Positions 45,703 to 57,907 of a DNA stretch of 64,000 nucleotides are shown one piece after another. Where the stretch lies: assembly GCA_023078555.1 (NCBI GenBank), contig CM041196.1, positions 1,364,001 to 1,428,000 of the forward strand. The letters run 5' to 3'. The notes under the pieces were generated by a model. That model saw only the letters and a program-made list of their open reading frames with translations, was not told the DNA's origin and ran no database searches. The stretch's first letter is position 1. Every line of letters starts with the position of its first letter. The position numbers were made by a program, and so were the translations under genes. Origin of the DNA: Ulva prolifera (taxonomy: Eukaryota > Chlorophyta > Ulvophyceae > Ulvales > Ulvaceae).

Positions 45703-46734
45703 CGGCCTTGCCAAAGGGCCTCATCAGACGCGCGCCTACGTGAGTCAAGCAACCAACACCGATCGCGAACCAGGTCGCAAGTTCCCTTACATTCAGTCCG
45801 CTAGAGCGAGACTGGCTGAGACCGGAAGAAACACCCAGAACTCAGATATCCGACACGAGATAATTATAATTACTTAAGATAACCGGATCAGGCACATCAC
45901 GCCGCCCACAAACGCGGGCAATGCATGCAGAGGCACGCAGATGCACACCCGCAGCACCTCCATCTCGTGTTCAAGCAGCCCAGCCGCACGACAAAATAGG
46001 TCAACTGCCCAGAAAACGCAGGAAACGAAAGAAATCCTAGATGGCAATGTCCGTGGCAGGAGGACAGCCAAACACGACAAACTTATCAGTGACAATGACA
46101 GAACATCACAGTACTACTCACAGAACCGGACATCACAGTACAGCCTTCTAGTAGACTACAAAACATCTGCATGAGAGACACACAACCACTACATCACACA
46201 TCCGCTGAAAGGCGCAGAAACAGATCCCTGCCAGATTTCTTCCAGTCTCAGTCAGTCTCGCTCTAGAGGATCCTGTGGTCGACTGAATATTAGGGAACTT
46301 GTGTGTTGGTTGCTTGACTCACGTAGGCGTCTGCATGATGAGGCCCTTGCAACATGTTACTAATAGTATACTGGTCCATGATGTTCATGTAATACAGCAT
46401 CAACCAGTAAACTTTCTACCTCAATACATAGATCTGTGCGCAGCTTTGTGTGCCAATGCATTTGTGTGCACATGTGCCAATGGGCATGCACGTACAGTAG
46501 CTGCCCAGCTACAGGAAACCGCCCAGCTACATGTGGTCATGGGCAATTGCAACCACTGGCAGGTGAGCCATGTGGACAAACATGTTTTTGCGCCATGTGT
46601 AAAACAAAAACACTGTAGAAATGACATATCTCAAATGACATATCCCACACTTAAGTCGCAATGGCTCGGCCACCTTCCACAGCAATCGATATCGTCAAAG
46701 TGAAGGTCCCAAAATTGAATATTTGCATATTCAG

Positions 46735-46920
46735 GGTGTCCTGCGCTCACAGGCGGCGCTGGGCGCGCACGCTGGGCGGTTTGGGTGTGGGCGCTCCCCG
46801 GGCACAATGGGTCATTCTGCCCAGGCATGCATGCGAATTTCGACGAAAAGGTCGATTTTGCCCAGGGACTTGACAAAAGGTTATGAGGGCATTCAGTATG
46901 TGCTTGTGAGTCTATAGACA
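46735..46920 (-). repeat. dispersed repeat (CGCTGGGC/GCCCAGCG family), inverted copy 4
   Basis: Reverse complement starts GTCTATAGACTCAC, has CTGGGCAAAATCGACCTTTT and CCCATTGTGCCC, and ends GGACACCCTGAATATGC. These words match 26,795-27,035 in order. Confidence 0.75.
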
Positions 46921-47080
46921 CCGCCACCGCTCAGGGCCCAGGGCGATGTCTGAGATGCTCGCCGTCCCGATGGACGCTTTGCGTCGTGCGCGTGTGTCGT
47001 GCAATAGGTAGCACCGCATGATCCACGCGCACCACAAGACTGGGAACACAGCACATGTGTGTGTGTGTGTGTGTGTGTGT

Positions 47081-47150
47081 GTTACAAAGGAAAAAGCCGG
47101 AGGGGCCGGTAGCACCGCCAGGACCAAAAGGGAGAGCACGAACAGCGCAA
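47081..47150 (+). repeat. short dispersed element, forward, embedded in (TG)n DNA
   Basis: TGTTACAAAGGAAAAAGCCG, GGGGCCGGTAGCACCGCCAG, GACCAAAAGGGAGAGCACG. TG repeats lie directly on both sides (47,056-47,080 and from 47,156). Confidence 0.85.
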
Positions 47151-47153
47151 CGC

Positions 47154-47296
<143 letters not shown>

Positions 47297-48042
47297 CAAG
47301 GAAGCAGGCAGCGCGGCGGTAGCACCGCAGGCCACTCATGTCTGCTCCACATGAGCAAATCGTTGCTAGCTCCTCGCCATGTGCACATGCAATGAAATCG
47401 GTATCTGTGTATCTACTGTAGAGGGTGGCTTGTCAGGTCCTCAGCCGAGACGCCGTGTGTAGAGGATGAGCACATGCATTCACGCGAGCAAGAGACTTCA
47501 CGCACCCGAGGCCGCACCGGTGTCGCTTCGGTGGGCCCGACCACACAGGACAGTTGACAAGCGCTGCTTTGCGTGTGGGATACCATGTGCCATCAGCTCA
47601 AGACAGGACTTTCACTCTGAGCAACACAACACAGTGGCCTGCCGCAGTATGGTGAGTATGGTGGCGGAGGCTGCCGACTCTCCCTGTCTCGGAGTAGCCA
47701 CACCAAAACCACGTCCCGCAGCTTCCGAGGCCTGGGCACTTTGAATATGTGACAGCACGACAGCTACTCCCACAATGAGGTATGTGGCTGTCAACTGCGT
47801 TGAAAGGAAAAAGGCAACACGCAGTGCGAAACCCAGTACAGCTGCAGCAGCGTGTGGATGCAGCCACCCACTCCTGATGACGAGCCGTAGTTGACTGCGA
47901 GATGACCAGGGAATGCAAACTCTGTCCCTTGTACCCGGGCTGTGGACTAGCCTGCCAACGGCAGAACCTCACACAGCCGCGACCCCTCATATGCACCAGG
48001 GCAGCTGTGGCCAACGGCACGCCATGCTTCAGTTTGACAAGA

Positions 48043-48068
48043 CCCCCCCCCCCCCCCCCCCCCCCCCC
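48043..48068 (+). repeat. poly(C) run of 26
   Basis: Uninterrupted C run on the plus strand in the C/D spacer. Confidence 0.95.
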
Positions 48069-48140
48069 TCCGCCTCGTCTTGCACGCTGCCCCATGTACA
48101 CGCTTTGAGCTGCCACTGTAGCTTCTGCCGCAATCAGTAC

Positions 48141-48208
48141 ATTGCAAACATACGTTGTGAAATGTAAACTCATTCACAACACCAGCATTCACAACGTATG
48201 TTTGCAAT
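48141..48208. repeat. perfect 21-bp inverted repeat with 26-base spacer
   Basis: Arms at 48141-48161 and 48188-48208 are exact reverse complements. The word ATGTAAACT or TGTAAACT follows both arms. It lies about 150 bases downstream of the copy D stop codon, so it could form a stem-loop in the 3' region of that transcript. Confidence 0.95.
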
Positions 48209-48358
48209 GTAAACTGAAACTGTTGAAACTTAAACTAAAAGGGGGCAGATCAGCTGCCCCCTACGGGCCGCAGTCGGCGTGAAGATGCATGTCCCACAGC
48301 ACTCAGCACAGCACCCAGCACACACCGTCCCAGCCACCACACACCCGACAGCCGACGC

Positions 48359-51300
48359 TTACGTTGTGTAGCCACTGTGCCGCTCCGCCTGTAGCCACTG
48401 GTGTTTGAGCGGCTGCATTGGCCGCAGCGGCAGCGGGGCGTGCACGTCACGCCAGCGCTGCTGCGCGGACGCGAGCTCGCACACTTTCATGAGGTCGGCC
48501 GGCGCGGTGCCGCGCCCGAAGTGAGAGGTCCACAGGCGCGCGATCTGCAGCGGCCGCAGCAGCACGCCCGGCTGCATCTGGACCGTCATCGTTTCCCGCC
48601 GCACACGGCCGTGCGTCTCGTGCACGTCCATCAGCGCCAGCAGACCCCGCTCCGCGTCCACCGTCGCCACGGGGCAGGCCCCCAGCATGCGCAGCACGCC
48701 ATCCGACTCGGCATCGTCCGCCAAGCCTCCCGACCCACCACCGCATGCATCCGAGCCATGCGTAGCTGCACTACACGCGCCGCAGGGAGCCCACTCGCCG
48801 CCGCCTTCGTGACTTCCCGCAGCGGCGGCGCTGATGCGGGCTACGACCGCCGGGGGGATGCCGGCGGGCTGAGGGAGGCGGCCCAGGGTGGCGAGGGCGG
48901 CGTGGAACGGTGCGTTGAGTGCCGTGCTGAGCTGCTTCCACATGTTGAAGTGCGCCACCAGCCGCCTGCGGTCGTCCTCTGTCAGCTGCAGCTGCCGGTA
49001 CAGGTGGACGTGCAGATTGTCGATCTGCATGCTGTGAAATTTATGTGAGGAAGGTGGAAGCCTGTGTCCACAAGGACAAATCTTCACAGGCAGGCAGGCG
49101 GTGCCGCATGTGACCCTCATGCACATAGCACAATGACACCATACCCAGCGCCACACCCCAATACTGCGGGTTGTTCAGGCTCTAGTCACCCTGAGTTGCA
49201 CAAGCTGCGACTGCCCGGGAACCGTACAGCGGCAGCAAGGGAATTTTGGCATTTTGTGAGCTCGGCCGAGCACTAGCATTTCAACCAGCTTGTGGGCCGA
49301 CCACGCACTCAGGGAAGGCCGGCCCGAGGGCCGGCACCCGCACACCATGCTGCCACGAGACCATGCGTTGCGCAGTGAACGTGCTGGAGTTTCACAGTGC
49401 GTGGGTGCGCGCGATGCCGAGCGTGTCATGGCACACCTCGTGAAGGCGGGCGAGCGGGAAGACGCCGTGAGAGCAGAGCGAGCGCGCGATCCGTGGCGCG
49501 CGGTCGAGCACGGCTTTGTGGAGGAGCGCATAGCTGGCCACGGTGAGGTGGGCCTGCGCCTCTAGCCACTCCTCCCGGCACATCCCCGGGCGCGCGGCAT
49601 CGCAGTGTGCTTCCGCCTCCTGCACACACCACCCCCGCTGGATCAGCAGCAGCGCATGAGGCCCATGCAGTGTCACATGGCCAATTCGCAGTCCGAGGTT
49701 TGCGACGCGAATGCGGTCAGCCGACGCGCACAGCGAGCAGGCCGCTTCCACCCGGCCGGGATCCCGATGAAATACGCGAAACTATGACGAATCTCGGCAA
49801 AACCTGCCTTGCTTCACCGGGACGCCCCGTGGCAAAGAAGGGCTAGAAGAATGAGGGCGGCGGGGCGCACCAGCTGTCTGAGCGCATGCATGTCGGCGAC
49901 GGCATCCATCTCGTCCGCGAACAGGCCGACGATGCTGCCGACTGCAACCACGACGCGGCCCTTGAAGACGTGCAGCGGCACCCGGCCTCCGTCACGGCGA
50001 TCCGGTTCCGCGTCCGCCTCCGCCGCCTGCCCAGGAGGCGGCCGAAAACTCGCCAGCATGCGGTCTACGGCAGAAAGGTGCAAGGACAGCAGGCGATGCA
50101 GCTCGGTGAGGGGGACGCGCTGACAGAAGGTGCTCACGAGGCGGCGCAGGATCCTGCGCACCGCGGCTCTGGCGTCATGCAGCTCGTTCACGCCACAGCG
50201 CACGCACCCTGACCACTGTGGCGTGCGCGCTGCCGTGCTCGGCTGGCCGTCGGTGGCGGGTGCCCCTGCGCGCGGCCCAGAGCACACGTCCGATGCACGG
50301 CGCACTCTGGCGGGTGTCGCATCACCATGGCTGAGCTGAGCGCTCCGCGCCGGCATGATGTCCTCTGTCAGTTTCATCATTTTTGTCAGCATCGGCGGCT
50401 GGACGTCCCCTGTCGAGACGTCTGTCACATCGAAGCAGCTGCTCCTGTGATCGATGCCGCCACAGTTGCCACAGTTCCCTGCACCACGCACACGTCTGTG
50501 CGCGTGACATATGCAGCATGCAGCACCGCACCAACTGACATGCTGATATTGCGATGAGGCTGCATGCAGCCCCTCCATATGACAAAGCATACTTGCGAGC
50601 AGACGGTTGAGGTCTCAGGAGGTTGAGGTCTCAGGACCCGGCCACCACTGGACACGCATGCATGCTGGGATGATGCCAGGGCAGTGAACAAGCACACCAA
50701 GCACACCGCCAGGGCGAGCGAGCGAGTACACCAACGGCCCAACGAATCCACATTGACTCCCCCGAACGCAACTGCTGCTCTGTGCAAGTCTGTCAGTGCA
50801 TCTCCAGCAAAGGCACACACCAGCCCCTGTGTTACAAGGACAGTACAGGAGTAACACCGGCAGAAAAAAAAAAAAACGGGCCCTGTGAGTATGGCTATGT
50901 AAGCATGCACGCATACACAGTACATGCACGGCCGGCTCGTAGTCGTTGATTTAAATGTCCATACTGCTGTCTGATTCTTTCGCGCTCGTTCGTTTCATGT
51001 CGTCTCTGCTCTGCGCACCACAGGCTTGGCACGCTCTGGCCCGACTCAGCTGTGACGGCATGTCTGCTACTCCTGCCGCTATGTCCCTTGGCGGCGAAGG
51101 TCATACGGTTGCACTACAAGTTATCACTTTAATATTGTGCGGCGTTTGGCTCGCTTCTGGGCATGGCGGATTGCCAGCATGCTCCGTTCTGCGGGTCGGC
51201 TTGGGGCGGTACCGGCGAGGCACACATGTCTGCATGTTGCCTTCCGTTGTCAGCGGTCGCGCGGACGAGGTTCAGCGAAGCTTTTCATCTAGGTTCACGT

Positions 51301-54300
51301 TTCAGTGGCGCCGCTATACCCTTTTATGGCGCCCTAGCGGCTTCGAGATGATCATGGCTTCAGCGGTCCCGCGTCCTGCTGCACTGCTGCGTACAGCCAA
51401 TTCTGTCGGCACCCAGCTGCTGCGTACAGGTTCCCAGTGTGGAAGTTATGATCCCATGTTCATCCGCTACGATACCCCGTTCTCTGAAAATTTGCGGTGC
51501 GTGAGGAGATGGTTTCCTGCTGGCTGTACGCCAGCGCTGTTTGCTGCAACGGCTTTGACGGTCATGCGACGATGGGCTGCGTGGTTGATGACTAGCTGCT
51601 TCCTTGTGAAGCTGGATGCCTGTGTTTTTTCTGATTGTGAAGACGCTTTTGAAGTTTCTCATGTGCACTTGCCCGTAGTGGGTGTGCACTGGCCTGGTGA
51701 ATGAGTGGATTTGCGTGTGGGTTCCTGGCAATGGCTCGGTGCCCGGCCTCTGTCCTTTGTAACTACACAGTACAGCCGGTAGGGCCACAGGCCCTGTGTG
51801 GTGCATCCGGCCTTGTGCCATGAATGAGTGAATTGGTTCGGGAGCGGATTATGAGAACATGTAGCATGTCCGGCCTCTGTACTCAAGTACAGCGTACATA
51901 GTACATACATCCACACATCCCTACACAGATATACATTCCATAGGAGCTGGAATATGAGCCAGCCAGCCAGCCAGCCATGCATGGCCACAGCCAGCCATGC
52001 ATGGCCACGACCACCACCTCCTTGGGCCTCCTGTGCGTTGGTTGGTGCGTGCGGGTGTCCGGGGGTGGGGCCCCATGGGGTTGTCACTGCCTGAGGGTGG
52101 AGTGCAATAAAAAGGATGAGGGCGGCCAGGGAGATGGCAAGGGTGATGGCAAGGGTGCGGTGCCAACAAGGTGGTGTGGGGCAGAGGTCATGGCTGGTAA
52201 ATGCGGTTGACTGAAGTGCATCAAACTTGAAATCATTCGATCACTTACATGCTGGCCTGTGCGGATGCGTGTCCGAGCGAGAGCGCCAGTGCGTGGTCTT
52301 TGATTGGGCCAGGATATCATGACATGCCCGCTCCTAAGCGGTGGTGGACCAGACCAAAGGGCGGCATTGGTGTCGGGTGTGCCCCAGTGGCAGCACGTGT
52401 CGCAGCATGTGGCCACATCAGGCGTCTGCCCATGTGGCACAGGGACCACACTGTAGAGGCAGGGGGCACCCCAGGCACCCCAGGCACCCGCATCCGCTCG
52501 TGCGGTTCGCTGTTGGCTGGCCCAGATGGGGCCAGGCAGGTGGAAACCCCGATTGCTGGCGGCGCCGCCAATGCAGCCACATCATTTCCACGTCATTTCA
52601 CTCATTTCACCTGACAGCGATCGCTGTGCTGCTGAGCCTACGCACATCATGATACACGCGCCACATACACACATACACGGCAAAGCAAGACAAATGCGGC
52701 ATATCAGAGATGCCGCGGGACACGACTGCGCACGCAAACAGCCGGAGTTGCACTTGCAGACGGGGCTGCGGGAGGGACACCACGCCGACAGAGCCAGCGG
52801 GTACGGATGCCTATCCGATGCAAAAGCATGCATCGCGGGCCCGCGATTCGCGGCACATTCCGCACGAGCGCACAGCCCCGACATCCAGCGCCGACTCGTG
52901 AATGCAGTCATGCAGAGAAGGCTGGCCAGTGGCATGCGAGTCCACGTACACCGCACCTGCAGTGTCTGGGGCCACACCAGCGCCACTTCCGGAGCACTCA
53001 CTGGCCGCAGTGATGAACGTGAGCTCCAGCTTGGACATCAGGAAGTGCAGTGCAAATGAGGCTGTGCACTCCGGGGAGCTGAGCGACGCGGACACAGACA
53101 GGGGCGTCCCTGTAGCCACCTCATACGGCGTCTGCACAAACCAGCACACGTCTGTGCAGGCCTGCGCCGGTCGCAGCCGCGCAGCCTTGCTTGCCATCGC
53201 CTGGGGGAGAAGCGTCGACATGGCGTGCTGGGAGAAGTTGACGAGGCGCGCGGCGGGGTCTGCCGCGGCGCGCAGGTCGCCGTATGAAATGGTCGCTGCG
53301 CAGAGGAACTCGGCGATCGGCCGTGGCGACGGGGCCCAAGGCTGCTGGAGCGTGGGCGTGCCGCGTGGCTTAGGGGCTCGGGCCAGTGCGGTGCAGGCCT
53401 GGCGTGGCGCCTGGGGGCCTGCGGCAGGGCTGACCCCTGGGCCTCCTCGAATGGAGCTGCGCTGCAGCATGCATGTGTGATCAGCGTGGCCCCCGCAAAC
53501 GACCGTGGCAGATGTGCCGAGGCCGGAAGACTGCCCCGACGGACCCTGTGTTGTCCGCGCGGCGGCAGCGGCTGCAGTAGTAGCGGGAGTTGGTGGCTGG
53601 AGGGACCTCAATGCAGCCAGTGCCGATGCGGCGTCGGCGTTGCGCGTTGACAGCACGACAAGCTGCCGTTGTAGCTCCACGTGGCGATTTTGAGCTAGTG
53701 GCACCCTTCGCTTTGCGTCGTGAATTTTCTCGAGGATGGCGTCGCCCTCTGCCTGCATAAATCATTAACTCTTTGGATCCCGTGGACGAGACGTTCTGTC
53801 AGTCAAAGCACCAGACAAGCTGTGTTCGTGGACCGCTGTATGAGGCTCTTTGCAAACATGTTGTCTTGCACAGGATCGCGATGCTGGATGTCTGGAACGG
53901 TGGTTGGGAGCTGCAATGTTGGGCTGCAGACAGATTGAATGACTGATGGGACTGGGCCAGTACCAGCAGCAAGGTCACAAAGACCAAAACATGCTAAGCT
54001 ACAGCTGGCCAGCGATGATCCCCTGCCATGTGCCTCAGTCATGGGCACCTGCCAGTGTCACCAACTGCACTCGCAGTTGAACTCTCTGGCAGAAGGCGTA
54101 TCATACCATTATTCCATGCGACCAGCACATCTCAAAGCTGAAGCAGAATTATACGGAGTTGATTTACTACTTTCACGGGGACTGGTGGTGGCTGCTCCAG
54201 ACATGCTCCGTGCAACAACAACAAGTGCACAAGCAATGCTCCAATGTACATTGACATGCGCGCAGGCAGTGCATGCAGGGACACGAGTTTGATTTTCATA

Positions 54301-54429
54301 GTGATTGACGTGGCAGAACGTTGCTGGTGGATGGATGTGTGCCTGCAGTCGCTGGCGGAATCGCAGCTGAGAAGACCTATTCCTTTGGCGCGCCCTGTCG
54401 AACCTGGCATCAATTTCATCGGCATTCAT
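48359..54429 (-). CDS. bZIP-family protein, array copy D
   Basis: Five exons: 54343-54429, 52978-53752, about 49850-50478 (3' end unresolved), 49437-about 49637 and 48359-49024; about 780 residues. Exon 1 is 29 residues ending RNRSSQLRFRQRLQ; exon 2 begins AEGDAILEKIHDAKRRV. The GC donor is CAG|GCACAC. The bZIP spacing holds with Ile at the first zipper position (I, A, A, L). This is the most diverged copy: exon 2 has SYGDLRAAADPAARLVNFSQ and DVCWFVQTPYEVATG but a shorter, altered centre; exon 4 is REEWLEAQAHLTVASYALLH; exon 5 is HLYRQLQLTEDDRRRLVAHF with C-terminal LKHQWLQAERHSGYTT. Intron 2 is about 2.5 kb (0.3-0.6 kb in the others) and contains a plus-strand open frame between inverted short elements. 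An in-frame upstream ATG exists at 54522. Confidence 0.78.
50605..50636 (+). repeat. two tandem copies of a 16-bp unit
   Basis: GGTTGAGGTCTCAGGA is repeated directly in intron 2 of copy D. Confidence 0.9.
50828..50862 (+). repeat. short dispersed element, forward, in intron 2 of copy D
   Basis: TGTGTTACAAGGACAGTACA, then GTAACACCGGCAG, followed by a 14-base A run. It pairs as an inverted repeat with 51,731-51,772. Confidence 0.6.
50955..51704 (+). CDS. 249-codon open frame in intron 2 of copy D, unrecognised
   Basis: An uninterrupted plus-strand frame, antisense to the bZIP gene, beginning MSILLSDSFALVRFMSSLLC and containing GSYDPMFIRYDTPFSENLRC and RRWAAWLMTSCFLVKLDAC. It has no recognisable domain, no signal peptide I trust, and a base composition lower in GC than nearby exons. 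The inverted short elements at 50,828 and 51,731 bracket it, so it could be cargo of a small insertion; it could equally be chance. Confidence 0.25.
   Translation: MSILLSDSFALVRFMSSLLCAPQAWHALARLSCDGMSATPAAMSLGGEGHTVALQVITLILCGVWLASGHGGLPACSVLRVGLGRYRRGTHVCMLPSVVSGRADEVQRSFSSRFTFQWRRYTLLWRPSGFEMIMASAVPRPAALLRTANSVGTQLLRTGSQCGSYDPMFIRYDTPFSENLRCVRRWFPAGCTPALFAATALTVMRRWAAWLMTSCFLVKLDACVFSDCEDAFEVSHVHLPVVGVHWPGE
51731..51772 (-). repeat. short dispersed element, inverted, in intron 2 of copy D
   Basis: Reverse complement: GTAGTTACAAAGGACAGAGG, then CCGGGCACCGAGCC. Confidence 0.6.
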
Positions 54430-55967
54430 ACTGCGATACTTGAAGGCTGGTGAGACTGCCCCGATGTGGAGCGTCGCCGTGGGGTAAGCCCTGACACGAG
54501 GCAGGTGCTCCGAATTCTGCAACCAGTGATGTCGATATTGCTGGCTTATCGGGAGAGAGCGTACGCCACAGCGAGCTCATGCGAATAACAAACAGACCTC
54601 ACCATTCACACTCTAGTAGCGTGTGGTCCTCGAGCAGCTGAAAAGCGCACAGCAAAAACAAAAGTGAGCGCACACAGTCACCGCGGCATCATGTGCTGTG
54701 ACGACTGGCCATGGGCATGCGGTCTGACGAGACGGTCCAAAGAGCTCCTCTGCATCCCCATGCATGCGACGTGTCGGTGCAATTGCAATGTACTCTTCAT
54801 GGTCTTCCGGACAAGCGTGGCGTGGCGAAAGTGAAGTAGAGATGTTTGTGGAGTACGCAAGTGCAATGCGCCGAGCCTACCGTGCTCGGCCGTGCCGCGC
54901 GCGAAACACCCTGTTGACGATTCGAGGACCGTTCGAGCCCCGACATTCCAAGGTGATGTCAGTTGAACGAAGACCCAAACACATGACCATCGCGATATGC
55001 TCGTGACGGCTTCAAATGCACCTTCGACACAGTCCAGGGCCACAGATGCATCTATTATCTTGAAATTGTGTGGTGTGGTCACATGTGTAATTGCGTGTGT
55101 GATCACCTGTCTGATCGCACGTTCTGCAGCCAAGCTTGGCCAAGTTCCATTTCGACTGACGATCGATAAATATCTGCCCATACCTAGCTAGTCACGTCAC
55201 TCATCACAGCTGCGAAGTACGTCGAGTACGTGCTACCCTATGCATACGTATGTGAACGTTTAGCTCCAACGTTGACACAAACGCATGGAGGTCGTAATTC
55301 CACTCGAATATACTTTTGTGACAACAATTTTGTCCGAACTTGAAGGGATGGATATCACATGCATCACTTCAGGGTCATTGTGGGTTATTTGTTTCTGGAG
55401 CAGCGTCCCGTGACGCAAGCGTTTGCATGTCCAAGGCTAACGAGTGTCACGCGCCGGCTGATGAGCAACATCAGCTGGGCGTTGCGCGTCGACAGTATAC
55501 AGTACTTGGCACGGCGCGCAGCCACCAGGCCTGGCTAGCTAGGCCGTGTATACTTTCCCTCGACGTGAACGTGACGTCGTACGGCTGACCATTGCCATAA
55601 TCGAACTGCCATTGACGCTGGCCTTAGCGTGACGGCATCACACAGCGATAACAGATCGGAATAAGCTGTCTCGCCTTGCGTCGTTGCTGATCTGACAACT
55701 GCTCAGGTCGACCCGCTGGGCACAGCGGGCCATCGCGACGCGTACGTCACGATCGACATCGCTCGATAGCGCGCTATCATGCTGTTACAACATATATCAC
55801 AGAACTTCGACAAGTCTGACCAATGCGCACAACTCGGTCACAAGCTTGAAATGTCAAGCAGGGCCAGGCTATACAACGCCTAGGCGGACACCAGATCTGG
55901 AGCCTAGAGCTCTCCCGCAACGGCGCGGCCACCCAGACACAGCTGTACATGTGCACAGGCTCAATCA

Positions 55968-56012
55968 CAAAAGAGTGAACGGGCGAAGACAAACACCAAA
56001 ACCGAGTCATCA
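55968..56012 (+). repeat. dispersed repeat (KRxNGRxQT family)
   Basis: CACAAAAGAGTGAACGGGCG, then ACAAACACCAAAACCGAGTC; if translated HKRVNGRRQTPKP. Confidence 0.75.
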
Positions 56013-56273
56013 GTTGTGCACAGGCTCAATCGATTGCTCGTTGCACCGGCCAGCTCATCATTGCAGTGACAAATTCACTGACAATGTTAATGCCCCAAGC
56101 TGATTCTCATGACACGTTGCACGCGATCCATGTGGTGGGCATTGCATCTGCCTAATCACGTTCATCCTGTCTGCGCTGTGGCCTTGTATCGGCCAAGCAC
56201 ATAATTTGTCGCGACGTCGCCTGCAAGAAGAGTAACGACCATCCGAGCTCGGCCGAGTTGTTCCTCGAAGGTT

Positions 56274-56336
56274 TTTACAAAAGAGCGAACGGGAGAAAAC
56301 AAACACTGAAACCGAATCTCATCCGAATCAAATGCA
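56274..56336 (+). repeat. dispersed repeat (KRxNGRxQT family)
   Basis: TACAAAAGAGCGAACGGGAG, then AAACCGAATCTCATCCGAAT; nearly identical to the inverse of 45,644-45,702. Confidence 0.85.
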
Positions 56337-57907
56337 ACATACACTCACACACACACGAACACTACAACCGCACTCACAACTCAGTCCGGCAGGACCGCGT
56401 CCTCGAAGGTCGATGTTCGCCGGAACAAGAGTTGCTCTTCGAGCTTCCGAACAGCTGCGCGCCAAAGGCGCAGCCTGCATGGCTGCTCAGAGCTGGTGAA
56501 GTAGCCACAGCGTGTTTGGAAAGTGCTTCTGCTGCAACGTTTCCATAATCATGTCGCTTGGCGGCAGTCTAATTGCGATTGTGCTGAACCATGTAATCAA
56601 CCGTACTTCCAACCAGATTACCCTACCAGCAGTCGTTCATACTTGGGAACACAAAGCCACTGATTCAAGCTGGGCACCATCAAGGCAATGACGAAGTCAC
56701 TGGTGCGCCAGCAGCTGAAGCGACTTTGCAGTTGATACCTGGCCGTGTCTTGCGGTGTCGATCGGAAGCTAGCAATTCGACGTCGCACGCAATTGCATAG
56801 GGCCTCACCTGGCATTCACCATAGCTGCACAGTTGATTCTGTGCATTTTATTATTCTAGTGCACAGTTGGTGTTTTACACTGCAGTGCCAGTTGCATTCG
56901 CCAGGAGGACAGACGCTGACTTGCGTAGCTCCCCATGCAATATAACTGCACTGCCTTGGGTCTTGCGCTCGAGTTGCCACTGTGTGGTCGAATCATCACC
57001 CACAGATATGTTTGACAGCTCAGGTGAACCCTGAGTGCAAGTGCAAGGCCGAGCTCGGCCGAGGCTTCATAAAACCTCGAGCTCGGGTCCCGCGGGATCC
57101 CGTCAACGACGTGACTTCGACAGTGGTATGCTGAATACACGTCACCGCCTGCCCCCTTCGCTTCTGGCGTTCATCGACTGATGCATCTCAGAAACGACAG
57201 TACATCATTGCCAGACTGCATCGGCGTCACAAGGATGACACGAAAGCAATTCCAAGATGTTTCACTGCTTAGCACAATCGCAGAGCCACAGCTGCAACAA
57301 GCAACATCGTGCATCCACATGTGCCAGCCCTGCAGTCCCCACTTCATGGTGTCCATGTCACAATTCACAGGCGTGAGAGCTATAGCAGCTAGCAGCTAGC
57401 GCTTGCGCCCCGCACAACACAACGGGCTGCATCAGTGTGCAGTCAGCTGCATCCCTCTTGTTCACACTCTCGATAAATCCTGGACAAATAGTTAAAGGAA
57501 CAGTCCAGAGATCTCAGCAGACACACCAACGCCACAGATCTGTGACTCCATGATCATCGTAACTGCCGTCCTCCTCACATACGCCTTCAATAGGATATGC
57601 CACACTTTCCATCTTGCTTCACTGCAGCTCACGTGCCTGAATCACAATTGTCCAATCCAACGCTGAACGTGCAGGCGCAAACGACTACCCCATCCCACCA
57701 AGCCCAGCTGCACTGATCAGCAGAGCGAAACTGATCAGCAGCACATCCCCGAAACAACCACAGAGATTCAATTCGATCCACTAGCGCAGCACCATTACCA
57801 AGGCTGCCACACCTGCCCGCTCGACGCAGTGCACACTTTCCTGTCTAGACTGATATCCAACAAAAAAATCCTGTGCCTTCAAGACCGCCACATCTACCCC
57901 TCTCGGC

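Larger units (their letters stand above)
54430..57907. other. spacer upstream of array copy D
   Basis: No gene called. The longest minus-strand frame (54678-55181, MGRYLSIVSRNGTWPSLAAE...) has no domain or splice support. GAGCTCGGCC palindromic words occur near 56,248 and 57,055. Two KRxNGRxQT-type repeat copies are listed separately. Confidence 0.5.

Noticed and set aside
54678-55181. 167-codon minus-strand frame upstream of copy D.
   Set aside because: No recognisable motif, no equivalent upstream of copies A-C and no splice evidence; too weak to call.
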